Assembly (NCBI RefSeq): GCF_000003815.2
Contig: NC_049991.1
Span: forward strand, 1,120,613 to 1,184,612
DNA from: Branchiostoma floridae
Lineage: Eukaryota; Chordata; Leptocardii; Amphioxiformes; Branchiostomatidae
Direction of reading: 5' to 3'
Length of the DNA stretch: 64,000 bases
Below the pieces are notes generated by a model. It was not told the DNA's origin. It did not search any database and worked only from the letters and a program-made list of their open reading frames with translations. Position 1 is the stretch's first letter; the number at the start of each line of letters is the position of its first letter. This document shows positions 24,401 to 39,400 of this stretch, one piece after another. A program made the translations under genes and the position numbers.

Positions 24401-27400
24401 TGAACCATACTTCTGCCTATTTTAGTGCTAAAATGACCTGGTCAAACCCAACGCTAGTTCACCTTTATCCATTGGGTAACCTACATGTATATCCGTTGTT
24501 TTTCAAAACAGGGTATTTAGGCACATGAAGCCAACGGGTGGTAGTTTTAAACTGCAATGTACTGAAAATATTGCAATTTGAAACCAATGTCTGTCAATGT
24601 GATATCCTAAAAAAAATGGTTTTAAAAGCAACGGATATAGGTTACCCAATGGATAATGGTGACCTAGCGATAGGTAAACATCTAAGATGATCTGTAACTA
24701 CTATGTAGCTAATAAATGTACATGTTGGAGATTTCTTTGAAGTTTAGATTGCAACCACTGGACATATAAAAATATATGAAAATATAAGATCATTGATTCA
24801 ATGGTCATAGTGTGACACTAATTCTTCATGTAAGAGTGTTATTATGTGGGATTGTATAAAAATGAAACTATGTAGAGACCATCTTTCATTGCAGACTGTC
24901 TAACATTATTGCTACTTCAAACTAAAGGCAATAATGTGCATTAGGCTGAAACAATCATTATCATAATGCTGAATTTCAATACTTTTAATATGGATCTGTC
25001 ACTGCCCTGCCAGCTATACCAATTAAGACTTAGGCAATAAGTTCAGTTCAGTACATAGGCAATACCAATATATTTCTCCTTAGTTCAGACATTTTAAATG
25101 CATTTTGTTTTTGATCACTTGAACAGTTGAATCTACGTTTTCATTATTACCATTATCAGAGTAGACTGCACCTAAATGTGAAAGGCATTTGCAAAATGGT
25201 GCCAATCAGCAGAAATGATTGCCAATCTGTCGCCAGAAATCTCAAATTAAAAAAAAAATTGCAATATGGATTGGCAAAATGAGTGAAATCACTGCAGATG
25301 ACAACTCTTAATCATTGCGGAATAATTATGACTGAATTTGTGAGAGGATCGCCAAAAAATGTGCAACTCCAGATACCTACAGTTGTGTACCATGCTGGTA
25401 ACATCTATTATCATAATACCGGTACGTTTACGACGATTTCTCTAGCCATACTGATTTGACAAATTGTCAACGCATCATTTTCTCCAGTTACATGTTGCTG
25501 TTATAGGTTACCCTTGCCACTTCTTCTGTGTAACTTTTCTGCCACTCTTGTCCTGCTAAAAGCGTAATATTGTAATTGTAACACGCCGCGGAATTACACG
25601 GCGAACGGGCGCGTGGTTGGGAGGGGGTACAAAATACCGGTAGGAAGAAACACGGCACAATTAACTGCCGCTATGTACATTTATACATCCTCTGATGTTC
25701 CTTCCTTTTCTGTCAGTAAATGCATAAAACATAAACCTGCATGAGCATACAAAATGTCATGAGAAAACGGACGTATACTGTCAAGAATTTTCATTTAACT
25801 TCTGTCCGTCACAACCGCTATGACGTAACACTTCACTGCTAGCGTAGATATAAAAATGGCGGGAAAATGGCTGCGTACGTTCAATTTTGCCCATTCAGTC
25901 GTAGATCCGGGCTATTATGCAACGGTTCTTCACACTTTTACATGAGTTGTAGTTCACCAACAGAAATTCAAGATTGTTGTTGAATCATGTTTGTCTTGTG
26001 CCGTGAGCATGTGTAATTATGATCTATATAAATTTGGCAATGAATGTGACAGTGTGTTCGTCCCACGACGAGCTGCCTACCCCGAAATTTAAAAAAAAGT
26101 ATACTGAAAACTTTTGGCCTTGTTGTCTTCGAATGCATTGTTATCGATGCTTTGTAAATGGTGTATTGGACACCTAGATGTCTGAAGTGTGCACAGCTCA
26201 GAAATAACTATTGTTGCATGTGTAGATCTCTTTAAGTTCCAGTATTTTTAATCTACCGGTATAAGTCTTACTACCGGTATTATGCCAATGCATGTTACAT
26301 CATAGGGGAATTTTGGCATATTTGTTTTTGACACACTTGGATGGCCAGCTCTGATGTTCGACCAGGATAATTGACAAGTATGGTAATCCATGTCATTGAA
26401 ATGGGTAATAAATATGCTTTCATATGATATTCAAAACTATACAATTGACAAAGCAATAATCATAAAATGGAGATACAATCTAAGTCCTGAACTTATTGTG
26501 TTGAGCGTGGTAACATGATGTTATTATTGTGGACTGAAGCGTCAATCTTAATAAGACAATGAAGCTTTATGATTCTACTGACAAGTAACGCCCATTCACC
26601 TTTATCTGTGGGTAACCTATATCCATTGTATATAAAGATATAGTATTAAGAGATATCAAGGAGGCTAAATTTTTTTCAAGTCGTCGGACGCTGGTCTCAA
26701 ACTGAAAATATTGCAGCTTAAACGCAGTGTTCATCGACTTGAAATAACTTGGTTTTCAAAACAATGGATATAGGTTACTCCACGGATAAAGGTGAACGAG
26801 CGTTATAAGCTCATCACAAAAACCTCTGCCCTTCTAGGCCTGTCACAAAGTCCCCCCACATGCACATGTAGTTCCTGACATGTTTATGATATTCTGTGAT
26901 GAACATACATGACAGTATTGATTCCTGCAGACACAGGTTAGATTCCAGTTGGTTAGTTCCTCCCAGGGGGGTTGGCTGGAACAGCCTCCTGTCTGCAGGT
27001 CCAGTCTTGCTGGCACCACTCCCAGCTGTTCCCCCATCTCCCGCTCTATGATTGACATCTTACAGGTCAAACACATTCCGCCAAATTGCTTCGGCGAAAG
27101 CCGGGTGATTTGATCTTCCTGCCGTTAAACTAGTGGATTTCCCGCCCCGCTCAGTCATGACAATTCATTGTCCGCAGCCTCCATTTATCAGGCGGAAGGC
27201 ACCGGGGAAGTCAGAACAATTTTCTACGGACCATAAATATTAATAAACACATCCAGCCAGAGGAAAACACTGTACTTAACGGATGCAGGGGGCAAATCCT
27301 AGCCTCCACTGGTTGCAATTGGAAGGAATTTGGAAGTAACGAATAACAAATGGCAGCTTAAGTAGAGATACTGACTTTAAGCACTTGTGATAAAAGTCAG

Positions 27401-30400
27401 GCTAGATTGAATCTATATTTTTGTGGCAATTGTCTGAAGTACCATGTTGGTGTAATGGTTAGGGTCTCGGCCTAGATTCCAGAGGTCCTGGGTTCAAATC
27501 CCTTGACATGCATGTGGCCCTTCAACATGGGGCTCTGACTGTTTCTAGTACCTAGAAGGATTGTAAAATTCTATACAAAACTATGTGATCATTGCCCATT
27601 GTTTATTTGTTTGGCTGACATTAGGCCACAGCAAGTAAATTTTATGGATGACATCAGCGCGCGCATTAATTTGCGCCTGATTTCAGAAAAAAAACAAGAA
27701 TTTTTTCTTCTGCAGAGATGGTCAACATGACGATCAAGTACCAAAATGAGCAAATGTGTTGTATTGTAGCCTAATAATTGTACTTGCAGAAGTGACACTT
27801 GCAAGGTACCCAGGACTGTAGACATGAAACTTATTGGATAGTTGTAAAAGTGACACCAATATGGAAGCTATAAGTGTGGTTACCAACTTTGTTGGTGATG
27901 CCAGTCTACCACACTAGTGTCACTTTTACTACACCGGTACATGTCGTAAATACAGGAATGAATGCCTTGTTGGCCCTGATATCATATTTTGTCCCTTTGA
28001 TTCTTTTTACAACAGTCATTATAACTTTATGGTGCCTATTTTTGAAAATGTAGCCAACTTGTTTTTTTTTTTCACCCATCTTGTTTTTTTTCGCCCTATC
28101 GCACTATTTTTGCAGTCTGCAGAGGATGTCATCCATAAAATTTACTTGCTGTGGCCTTACAGGCAGCCAAGGTCGCCCAACTAGCCGTGTTTATTACAAA
28201 GTTTTGGCCTTGGCATCCACAAGTGCATCAATTTTTGATCTTTACCAAAAAAGGACTTTTCAGCCATCGTCTAAATCGTACAAAGCAGCTACAAAATAAG
28301 ATGGTCCTATAATGGAACAGAGCATGTTTAGATGATTTCCTCATTACTTATGCAAATTAGATTCCACTTTGCATGAATAATATGTGATTATACGAAGCAT
28401 CACTTAAACTATATACATACCAAAAATCATGAAAATCCGTGAACAGAGTTGAGTTATTCCCTTTCAAAGTCTGACACAAAACCTGCCCTGCAGTTCCAAA
28501 ACAAACCGCTAGGGGACCCAAACCTATACTACTTACTCTCGGCATCAAGAGCTGTGTATCACTCAAAAATCATGGCCGCAGCATGTCCAGAACTCAAAAT
28601 ATCAAATCAGCAAGTTTCGCTGTAGTACCATAACAGGCCGCTAGGGGGCCCAAAATCTAATTGCTTTCAGGTCTCATCAAGACCTACCACGTACCAAATA
28701 TCAATACAATCCATACAATCAATCCAACCAGAGTTATGCTGGTCTTCTATATACATACAAACATACACACCTTTCAGCTAGTTCGTACGCTCTAGTCTTC
28801 ATGTTCAATGCCTCCACAGCCAGGGCAACTGTCGCTCGAACCTCCTACACAGGAACAAAACAATGAAATCTCATGTCACCATTTGCTGTATGTATTCATA
28901 TATCAAGTACACTAAATACTTACAAAAGTGTTGTGCACAAAAGTAAAGTAACTTGTGAAGTATTGCTAGCGGCTTAATGTTCACGGAGATATGCTCTATT
29001 TTCTATTTACTATTTTCAACAGCAAATATTGCAAACAATACACCTCTTTTACCCTTCTACCATGAGACCAACTCCCCATGAACTTCTATCAGTTCATAGT
29101 TACAGACTTAGTGAGATTCATTGGTGTAGATAATGTAGTTACTGTAATCATGCAGTTATTTCATTAAGTCAGTGTGTAATTTTGTTTTTGATAAAAAAAA
29201 ATCATTCATAAGTAATTATATCAAGTTCCCACAATTCTACCAGATACCCTAGGACCACCTGGTTTCAAAATAAAGGTGTTATTGAAGCCTTTTTAAGGAT
29301 ACCAAATGCAAATTAGATACCAGATGATAACCTAAATACAGTATAGCATACTTCTGGTAAAGTACAGAAATTCACAGTTTCTTTAAATGTGGCGGTTTAA
29401 TGGTACCAGTCAGAATTACATGTACATGTATGAGAGTTGACGTTAAAACGCTGACGCGGGTGTTTGGTGTATGGGCTACTGTCTGGCCTTACCCGTTTTG
29501 GGTCATCCCACAGCCGTCTGTCCAGAATCTGGAACACATGTTCAATATCCTCCTCCCCTGTCAGGAAGGTGGGGCCTGGGGAGACAGCACAGGGAACAGA
29601 TATGTCTTCATCTACCATGTGGAACTATTCATCGTACTTGTCAATAAGAACCCAACAATGAACCTGTAAAAACTGTATCTGACAGAGATGTATATGATGT
29701 GCAAATTATGGAAATTAGGATTTAATTTGCATAGGTAATGATGAAAATCTATAATTGCATTGTTTTCCATTATAGGACTCAAATATATGACATTGTATGT
29801 ACATGTAAGTATGTAACTAGTCTATGGCAGGTGGAACATTAACAGATATCAATTATATAAATGAGTTCCTAATTTGCATAATTAATGCAATAGTATCTCA
29901 AGTAAATTGGACTGTCAACATTTTGCACATTAGTTCACTAGTTTTATGTAACTAAGATTATGTAGATGTGGAAGTCAGAATATTTCATGCAGATATGAGG
30001 TCTCTAAACTGTTGTTCAGATTTCATCGACTTACCGAGATAGGTGATCAACTTTGCCGCTGCAGCCCGATACTGGAAACAAAAAGAAACTGATAATTATA
30101 AACTATAGCAGGCTATGTTGATACATCACAGTATAATGTAAAGAGGTTTATATTTTTCATTACCGGTAATATCAAAGTCAGACTACAAGCTGCCTGAACC
30201 CAACTTTAGATACTTTTAGTAAGTTGTAACACTAACTTCTTCTACTTAAGGCTCAACTTTTAGCGGCCTCATTGCTAAGCATCAGGTTCCGAATAATTTT
30301 TAAGTGGTGACGAATTTAAGTAAATTTAAAATAGAAATAAGAATTCTATAATATTTCAGCTTTGTTTTGACAGTACAATTGTGATTGTGTGTACTTGTTG

Positions 30401-33400
30401 TCTCACATGAGGAGGGCTGTATCTAGCACAATCCAGGTCATGTTTTTATGGGAAATGGGCTGAATGCACGGAATGCGGGGGCCCAACTTACAAAATCATT
30501 ATGAAAAAAAACACGTCTCCAACATCACCAAGACTCTATTTACTTATTGGGAAATATATTCAACATCTCTCTGCAAAGTTTCATTTTATAGATGGTACAA
30601 ATCATATGTTAGAGTGTTACAAATCTTTACGTTTACTTGTCTGCCACATTCAAGGGATGCGAAAACAATTGCGGTGATGCTTAATTTATGTTGTTTTTCT
30701 ATGGTCATTTTTCTACTCAACAAACTTTTGAAGACCCATATTTGTATTGTTTTGTGAAGCTTTATTTCTTATGTGTATGACAGTTGTGTGGCTGTTATGT
30801 ACAGGTCATGACGCCAATACCCAGTATACACAAAAACGGTACCACAGTGATTCAGTGCTACCAGCATTATTGTTAAAATTCAGTTTAAAAAAAGCGATAT
30901 GTAAAAATCTATTTTGAATGCAAATGACAGCTGTGTAATGGACTTGGTATATTCAACTTTCTAATTAGCATAGTCAGTGGCAACAAACACGGCATGCTTA
31001 TGCATAATTAGGTAAAAAAAAATGGCCAAGTTACGGCACATGCCATCTTAGTGCACCCCCCGTTACAGATAAACTTGGTTCTTTCATTCTTCCAGAGATG
31101 AAGACTCCTCACTCACCTTCCAGACAGGAGATGCCTTGAGTTGTTCTAAGATGGCCTCCCTGACCTGGGGCTCGCTGTAGTTCATCTGTCGAACAACCAC
31201 CTCCAGGGCCTGGTACAACAAATCATGCATACATGTATGTCTACTGGACAGTTACCTGTGCCAAGAAGGTTAAGGTCTCATTGATGTATTACTCCGAGTG
31301 GGTACCCTAAAAGAGATCCGAGCCAAAAAATAAACGGCTGCATGGACACATGTTTTTTTAGCGGTGAGAATTTCCCTTTTAGCCAGTGGAACTGATCTCA
31401 AAAGTTAGATTGGTGAAAGTTTGTTTGTAACTGAAAAAATTAGCAGGCAAAGTTTTGCAGATGCGCGCTAGATCGGAGGTATACAGTCGTGGGTTCTGAG
31501 ATGTGCGGTTGTACACTAGAGGTGAAAAAGTGCCTTTTGTGGTGATTGACTAATTGTAGTTTGTAATTGCTATAAAAAAAGAACCTACGTATAGTTGACG
31601 TTGGCAATTTTTTCCCACGATATAGGGTAAATGTGCTCAACATAGAATGAAAAATCTGTTAAAATTTCACGTAGCTTCATTATGAACGCGCCCGTGTAAA
31701 TCACGAATTATAACATGAAGTTTATGGGAAGAAGAAACCCATCAATGAGACCTTATGTTCTCTGTACTACAAAATTGAATATATTTGTGTGTCTGTGTGT
31801 CAACAGCATAACTTTATGGAGGAATAAGAACTAAAAGAAGCTGCTGATGGATCCTTATGATATTTGGCAGGTGGGTTGGGGCCTGGAATTTGATGATGGA
31901 CCCCCTAGTGGCTTTGTAAGGCACTGCAGTGGAACTTCTGGTTTTGATACCTTGTGTTCTGGACATACTATGGTCATGCTTTTTTAAAAAACGTTCNNNN
32001 NNNNNNNNNNNNNNNNNNNNNNNNNNNNNNNNNNNNNNNNNNNNNNNNNNNNNNNNNNNNNNNNNNNNNNNNNNNNNNNNNNNNNNNNNNNNNNNNAGTG
32101 TGTGCCTGCCCCCCAGCAGTGTTTGAGACTTTGAAGGAAAATGACTCATGAAAGGGTTGAAAGATGGTCATGATTTTTCCAAGTTTGTAGATATGTACAT
32201 AGTTTGATAGAAAAGCAGATAAGTTTTACATTAAGCTTTGAAAGTTTTCACCTCCATAACAACAATGGTGGGTTGAGAACTAGTTGGGAGTTAGTCAGTA
32301 GTGGTCAGGCATGGTGGGAGTCAAATTTTCTATAAATCACACCCTGCTGACTAACTCTTAACTACCACAGTCAAGTTGTGTGTGGATGGTGTTCTGCACC
32401 CAGGAAAGGTGTGTTTACCTGTGTGTGGATGGTGTTCAGCACCCAAGACAGGTGTGTTTACCTGTGTGTGGATGGTGTTCCGCACCCAAGACAGGTGTGT
32501 TTACCTGTGTGCGGATGTTATTCTGCACCAAGGAAAGGTGTGTTTACCTGTGTGTGGATGGTGTTCAGCACCAAGGAAAGGTGTGTTTACCTGTTTGTGG
32601 ATGGTGTTCAGCACCAAGGACAGGTGTGTCTACCTGTGTGTGGATGGTGTTCAGCACCCAAGACAGGTGTGTTTACCTGTGTGTGGATGGTGTTCAGCAC
32701 CCAAGACAGGTGTGTTTACCTGTGTGTGGATGGTGTTCCGCACCCAAGACAGGTGTGTTTACCTGTGTGTGGATGGTGTTCCGCACCCAAGACAGGTGTG
32801 TTTACCTGTGTGCGGATGTTATTCTGCACCAAGGAAAGGTGTGTTTACCTGTGTGTGGATGGTGTTCAGCACCAAGGAAAGGTGTGTTTACCTGTTTGTG
32901 GATGGTGTTCAGCACCAAGGACAGGTGTGTCTACCTGTGTGTGGATGGTGTTCAGCACCAGGGACAGGTGTATTTGCCTATGTGTGGATGGTGTTCCGCA
33001 CCCAAGACAGGTGTGTTTATCTGTGTGTGGATGGTGTTCAGCACCAGGGACAGGTGTGTTTGCCTATGTGTGGATGGCGTTCCGCACCCAAGACAGGTGT
33101 GTTTACCTGTGTGTGGATGGTGTTCAGCACCCAGGACAAGTGTGTTTACCTGTGTGTGGATGGTGTTCGTGGATGGTGTTAAGCCAGGCTTTTAGCTAGG
33201 ATTTCATCATAGGGTGTCCAAATTTCTTACTGTTCGGCGAGCACTGCAGGTGTGAGTATTGCGGGGGTCTGGGGACATCCTCACCAAAAGTTTGAAGTTT
33301 ATAACTCTCTGAAACACCATTTCCCACATTTTAAGGTGCAAATTTGTGGGAATGAAGCAAATTTACTGTCAGACAGGCCACATGTGACCTGTAGCATCCC

Positions 33401-36400
33401 TGGTCAATAAGAATTTCATTCTTGTCAGAGGGTGTGCTCCCAGACTAAGGGCATACAATTTGAGTTATTTTATTTTATTACTACAGGGACAGGCGTGTTC
33501 ACCTGTGTGTGGAAGGTGTTCAGCACCAAGGACAGGTGTGCTTACCTGTTTGTGGATGGTGTTCAGCACCAAGGACAGGTGTGTTTACCTGTTTGTGGAT
33601 GGTGTTCAGCACCAAGGACAGGTGTGTTTACCTAGTTGTGGATGGTGTTCAGCACCAAGGACAGGTGTGTTTACCTAGTTGTGGATGGTGTTCAGCACCA
33701 GGGACAGGTGTGTTTACCTGTGTGGATTGTGTTTGGGGACAGGTGTTTTTTCCCGTGCAGATAGTGCTTAGGGACAGGTGTGTGTGTGGATGGTGGGGTA
33801 CTGACAACAATGAAGTGTAAGGAAACTACTGACACCACAGGGGACACAGACACTACTGGGGAAATGGACACTACTGGGGAAATGGACACTACTGGGGGTA
33901 CGGGCACTACTGGGGGTATGGACACTACTGGGGGTACGGACACTACTGGGGGTATGGACACTACTGGGGGTAAACTACTGTCGGTACAGACACTACAGGG
34001 AACATGTACACCACAGGGGACACAGACACTACTGGGGAAATGGACACTACTGGGGGTGCGGACACTATTGGGGGTGCAGACACTACTGGGGGTGCGGACA
34101 CTACTGGGGGTGCAGACACTACTGGGGGTATGGAAACTTCTGTCGGTACAGACACTACAGGGAACATGTACACGACAGGGGACAAAAACACTACTGGGTA
34201 GATGGACACTACTGGGGGTACGTACCGCCAATAAACAACATGCATCTTTGCCAGGCACTGCACTGTTCTGCCCCTTTATAAGCAAACATTGTACATGTAT
34301 GGAATGATGTATTTCAAAGAACAGAACAAACTTTAAAATGAAAGGATTTGCTTGTGACAATAGGTTGTAACTTGAGTGTGTCCTGGTGGTACCTTTGCTT
34401 TCTTGTGCGGATCCTTCACAGTTAGAGCTGACACCAGCCTCTCCTTGGCCCTATCATCTGACACACACATGTACCCCAGGCACACGGCAGCGTCAAAGCC
34501 TGTAGCTTCACTCGGGTTCTTGGGAGAACACAGGGTGTGCAGGGCTTTGTGAAGACTTCTGAAGGTTTTTGAACTCTGAAACGATAATTCAAGTATCTAA
34601 GCATTTGCAACCATGACCAATGTTTTTCATCAGATGTAAAATGATAGCACAACTATCATCATTAGCTGTCAGTACCACTCATCACAGCACAGGGGTATGG
34701 CAGTAAACTGGGATGTTTGCAGATGTGCAGTACAAAATTCAGCAGTTGTATGTACAATGTATGTAATACTATGTATGTTGGTGCATAGGCCAGGACTGGC
34801 CCCTCGCGTAGGGTAATACCGCCCCTTACGAGGTGATCTACCAAATTATACCAGTACAAGACGGTGATGCGCCACATCTCCCGTCCGGGTGAATGTTCCA
34901 ACACGTCACTCACCATACGGCTGATACAAGACATAGGTTTGCCAGGCCTCTATCCGGGTGATTTGTAGTGAAACTCCAGTCAGACAGAATGATTTGATCC
35001 ATCGCACACCGCACCATTGCACGTGTGGGGGTTCTTTAACGTGCCTGGGGTATGGCTCTCCCCAGACACGGGACCTCCATTTAACGTCCTATCCGAGGGA
35101 CGGCCCTAGCCGAAGCTAGGTACTCATTTTCACCAGAGTAAAGTTTTATCATGGGAAATGGAAATAGTCAAATGTCTGTATTTTACTATTAGGTACTGTT
35201 ACCATCATTATTGTTTGAACTAACCCAGTTGACACAAACACATCATTGATACTAAGCTACCCCACCTTGTCGATGAACTGGATGTTTTTGGCGGAAGCCA
35301 GGGTGCGGAGCAGGTCTGTTCTGGTGTTTTCATCTCCCTCCTTTATGTGCTGGACAACCAGGTCTATGACTGGCTCATCCCATAGCCCTGTTGTTGGGGA
35401 GAACATACTGAAATCATACCTGGCTTCAAACGGTTTACACATGAACATGCACTACTAATAGTATATGCTACTGGTACCTCGTATAACAGGGATAGAACCA
35501 ATGGTCCTTATGGCATGTTCACTTTTCTCTTTTCCATTTGCTTTGCTTTTTTACTGTAGGATACATGTTTTTAGGATCATTACTGTATTGTACATGCATG
35601 TATCCAGCAACATATTCCAGTTGATAACTTAACAGTCATTTAATCGAATATACCTTGCAGAAATTTTCTTTGTAATGAGTAAAAGTATGAGTTATGAGGT
35701 AAAAGATACCATCATGTACTATATATATCATCTTCTTACCTAAAGTAAGCAGGGACTTGGCTGCTTCATACTTCACTTTAGAGTTTTCATCATTTGCCAC
35801 CTGAAAGAAAGTGTACAGTAAGTTACATCTTGGCAAAGAGGAATCCAATGATAGATGAAATGACAAAAAAACACCACAACTACATGAGTAAATATAAAAA
35901 ATTAATCATGACGATCCGTCAACCCTTCTTGAGTAATCCACTCTCCAAAACTGGAAGAAAATCATCTTCTGCATTAAAAAAAGCTGGTAGGGGGCCCAAC
36001 CTACATGTACCCCACTTATTCTCTGTTCTTATTCTCTGTTTCTCTCTACCATACTAAAAAAATCATGACCATAGCATATCTACACGCGAGATATCAAAAC
36101 CAGACATTTTGCTGTAGAATTCCATTAGAGGGCCCATGATAGAACTTGACCTAAAGTTTGTTTATCCAGCCCCCAATCACCTATTAAATATTGTACAGAT
36201 CTATAAACTGAGCTTGTGGAGTTATGTTGACAAACACAGACAAACAACACCACAAACACAACCTTCCTGGCAAAGGTAATAAAGCAGAAAAGAGTTGGTT
36301 AATGTAAACTAAGGTAGACATTGACCCACCATGTCTCTAAGTGCTGCCAGCACATTCTCCTGGTCCAACCCCAGTACTCCTAAACCCTGCAAACATATAA

Positions 36401-39400
36401 ACCTTTTCTTTACATAATGTGACTAAACATAACCACTCATTAATGGTATGGATGGTAGAATTTTGGCACCAAAATAGCAAATATTCCGAAGCTTAACATC
36501 TCCATTCAGATTGACATTTGCAACTAATTTTCAACATATCAACATGTTATACGATGCAATTTATAAAGCAGCAATGGAGATATATTATACCAAAATAAAC
36601 TCTGTAGACTTTTTACATTGACGGTTTAACAAAAATGATGTTTTAAACATTAAACATCTGTACCTTTGCTGCTTGTCTGCGATCCTCAGGCCTAGTGGAT
36701 GTCATGGCATCATTGACAAGAGCCTGCACAAGAAACAAAGTTAATTTTCCACCAACTGGTAATACAACTTTTACCACTTTTTAAAATTGTTTAAATTGGC
36801 TAAGAAAAATATGGATTGCATACACTGTAAATCCTAAAATGTTTGCAGTGGTTGTATTTCTGGGCTTTTTTGCGATGACTTATACACTACAAAATCACTT
36901 TTACATGTACCAGTAATATGTATTTCCACTGTACCACATGTACTATTGTTTCAAACTTAGAAATCACTTTTCCCCTCCTACTTTAAAACCAAGTCCACGC
37001 AAAAGTAAACAAAACAAAACTGTTTTTACAAGAGGGTCTGCATGGATGCTCGTTAATGTTAGGTGAGCTAGTGTTTAGGGGATGATTTCATTGCATTTGA
37101 TTGTTCCATTGTCTTCATGGGTCAGTTCAACAGAACTAGGCTAAGTTACAAAGAATTTCACAACAATTTCAACTGTACCTGTATCCTATCTGCCTTCATG
37201 GAGTCCAGCGACGCTGCAGCAGACCTGCCACTGGACACAGGAAGGGCGTCTGTTTGACCTGTCAATCATAACAGCTGTGTTACTGTTATAGCTTCCACAA
37301 GCACATAGTGACCATGGTTCTACTGTTGTCATGGGTACTGATCTGCCTTGGTTCTAATGTCATGGATACTGATCTGCCAAGGTTCAGATCTGCCATGGTT
37401 CTAATGTCATGGATTCTGATCTACCATGGTTCTACTGCTATGTATTCTCATCTGCCATGGTTCTACTGTTGTCATGGATACTCATCTGCCATGGTTCTAA
37501 TGTCATGGATACTGAGCTACCAAGGTTCTGATCTACCATGGTTCTAATGTCATGGATTCTGATCTACCATGGTTCTAATGTCATGGATACTGATCTGCCA
37601 TGGTTCTAATGTCATGGATATTGATCTGTCATGGTTCTAATGTTGTCATGGATAATGCTTTGAATGTCATGGATAATTGGCCTATGGTGGATTTACTATT
37701 TTCATGGATACTTGCCTAACATTGTCAATAAAAGCAAACAGTGACTTAACCAACACAACATGTTTATACATCATGCATGTACACAGCAATCCACACACGG
37801 GTACCTAATTTCAAGGCATCTGTGTAGCCTTTGGGGAGGAGGTCTGTGGGTGAGGAAAGAACACCATGTGAACATTACAACTACTGTACAACACCACATG
37901 AACATTACAACAGTACCACTGTACAACACCATGTGAACATGACAACTACAGCACCATGTGAACATTACAGCTACAACAAAATGTAAACATTACAACTACA
38001 ACACCATGTGAACATTACAACTACAACACCATGTGAACATTACAGCTACAACAAAATGTAAACATTACAACTACAACACCATGTGAACATTACAACTACA
38101 ACACCATGTGAACATTGTTAGCAACACAACTATGGCACCATGTGAAAAGAACAACACCACAAACATTCAACACTTGTGTAGGGTTGTAGCCAGGCCCTCA
38201 ATAGATAACAGACTTTGAGGACTTTGGCAACAATTTCCACTTAGTAGTTCTTGTCTGCAGCAATAGAGTTTGTACTAAGACGTACATGTACGCCATGATT
38301 TAGGAACAAGAAAGAAAAGCTCAGGAAACAATATACAGTTGTAACTGTTTTCAACTTTAAAAAGTTGAAAACAGTTACAACTTCATGACCAAAAATGAAA
38401 CGTTAGCTGCAGCATCTTCCAGACTTAGGGTTTATGAAAATTCCTTACTGACAACCACTGAATTTCTCTGAGATGTGTTTATCTTATATGCACTGATTTG
38501 ACTATATGGATTACATGCTCTAGACACCAGTAAATTCATGCGAGTGTGAGGAGAGAAAATAAAAGGTATCAGTCCCTTGAATGTTAAATTTAGATCAAAT
38601 CTTTGTCTGCAAATTTACCAAAATTGCGCATGGCAACATCAATCATTTTTGGTAGATTTGACGATGTCTGGGTCAGTCGAATTTGAGACAATAAGACTAG
38701 AAAGGCAACATTTTTGAAAAAAATGCAGGATGTGGGCGAAGGGAAAACAAAGCAAAAATTGCAAGAAAAGAAGCAACAAGAAAGGCAACATTTTCGCGAA
38801 AATGCAGCAAAAAGAAAAAAAAATTAAAAAACATTATCTGTCCACGGATTCGATCCCGGAGCGTTGATTTACCACGCGTGAATAATACCACTGAGCCAGT
38901 GCTACAACATGTTACAAGCGCACGTTTTAACAGGTATACAAATGTATTGCGTTGCTTGAACAAGTCCGTTCACCGTTGAATTTGCAAAATTTCAAGGTCC
39001 AATTTTCTGAAGATAACGTTTTTGTGTGAAAATTTATCAATCTCGTTCATTCCATGGCGGGCAACTTCTTCCTTGAGCGCCTGTTTGGTCGTCTCAGCTG
39101 CTATAGTATTGTCAAACTGCATGCCGAATGCAATTTTGTGTCCTGTGCGTTGATTGGTTCAGCTCTGCGCACACCCGAGACAGTCTGCGACTTTGTTCCA
39201 ATCAAAAAGCTGGAAACGCGGAGTATATGTTGACAGCTTCCATTTTTTCTGAGTTCTTATTGGCTTTTATCAAAGTCGATGCCGATTGTGTTCTGTGCGT
39301 TGATAGGTTCACCTCTGACGTAAAACCGAGAAAGTGCGACTGTAAGCCAATCAAAAAGCTTGAAACGTGGAGTACATGTTTACAGCTTCCATTTTTTCTG

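Noticed and set aside
26843-27076. Inclusion as an exon between HEATR4-like exons 23 and 24
   Set aside because: Phase mismatch; exons 23 and 24 join perfectly without it.
27441-27505. Functional tRNA gene
   Set aside because: Good A and B boxes but imperfect stems and an attached SINE body; the same applies to 21480-21680, 38838-38907 and 7740-7785.
32376-33180. CRISPR-like array
   Set aside because: Units are head-to-tail without spacers and the genome is animal.
32376-33199. Three overlapping plus-strand ORFs of about 270 codons
   Set aside because: They are one 43-bp tandem repeat read in three frames, intronic, without gene context.
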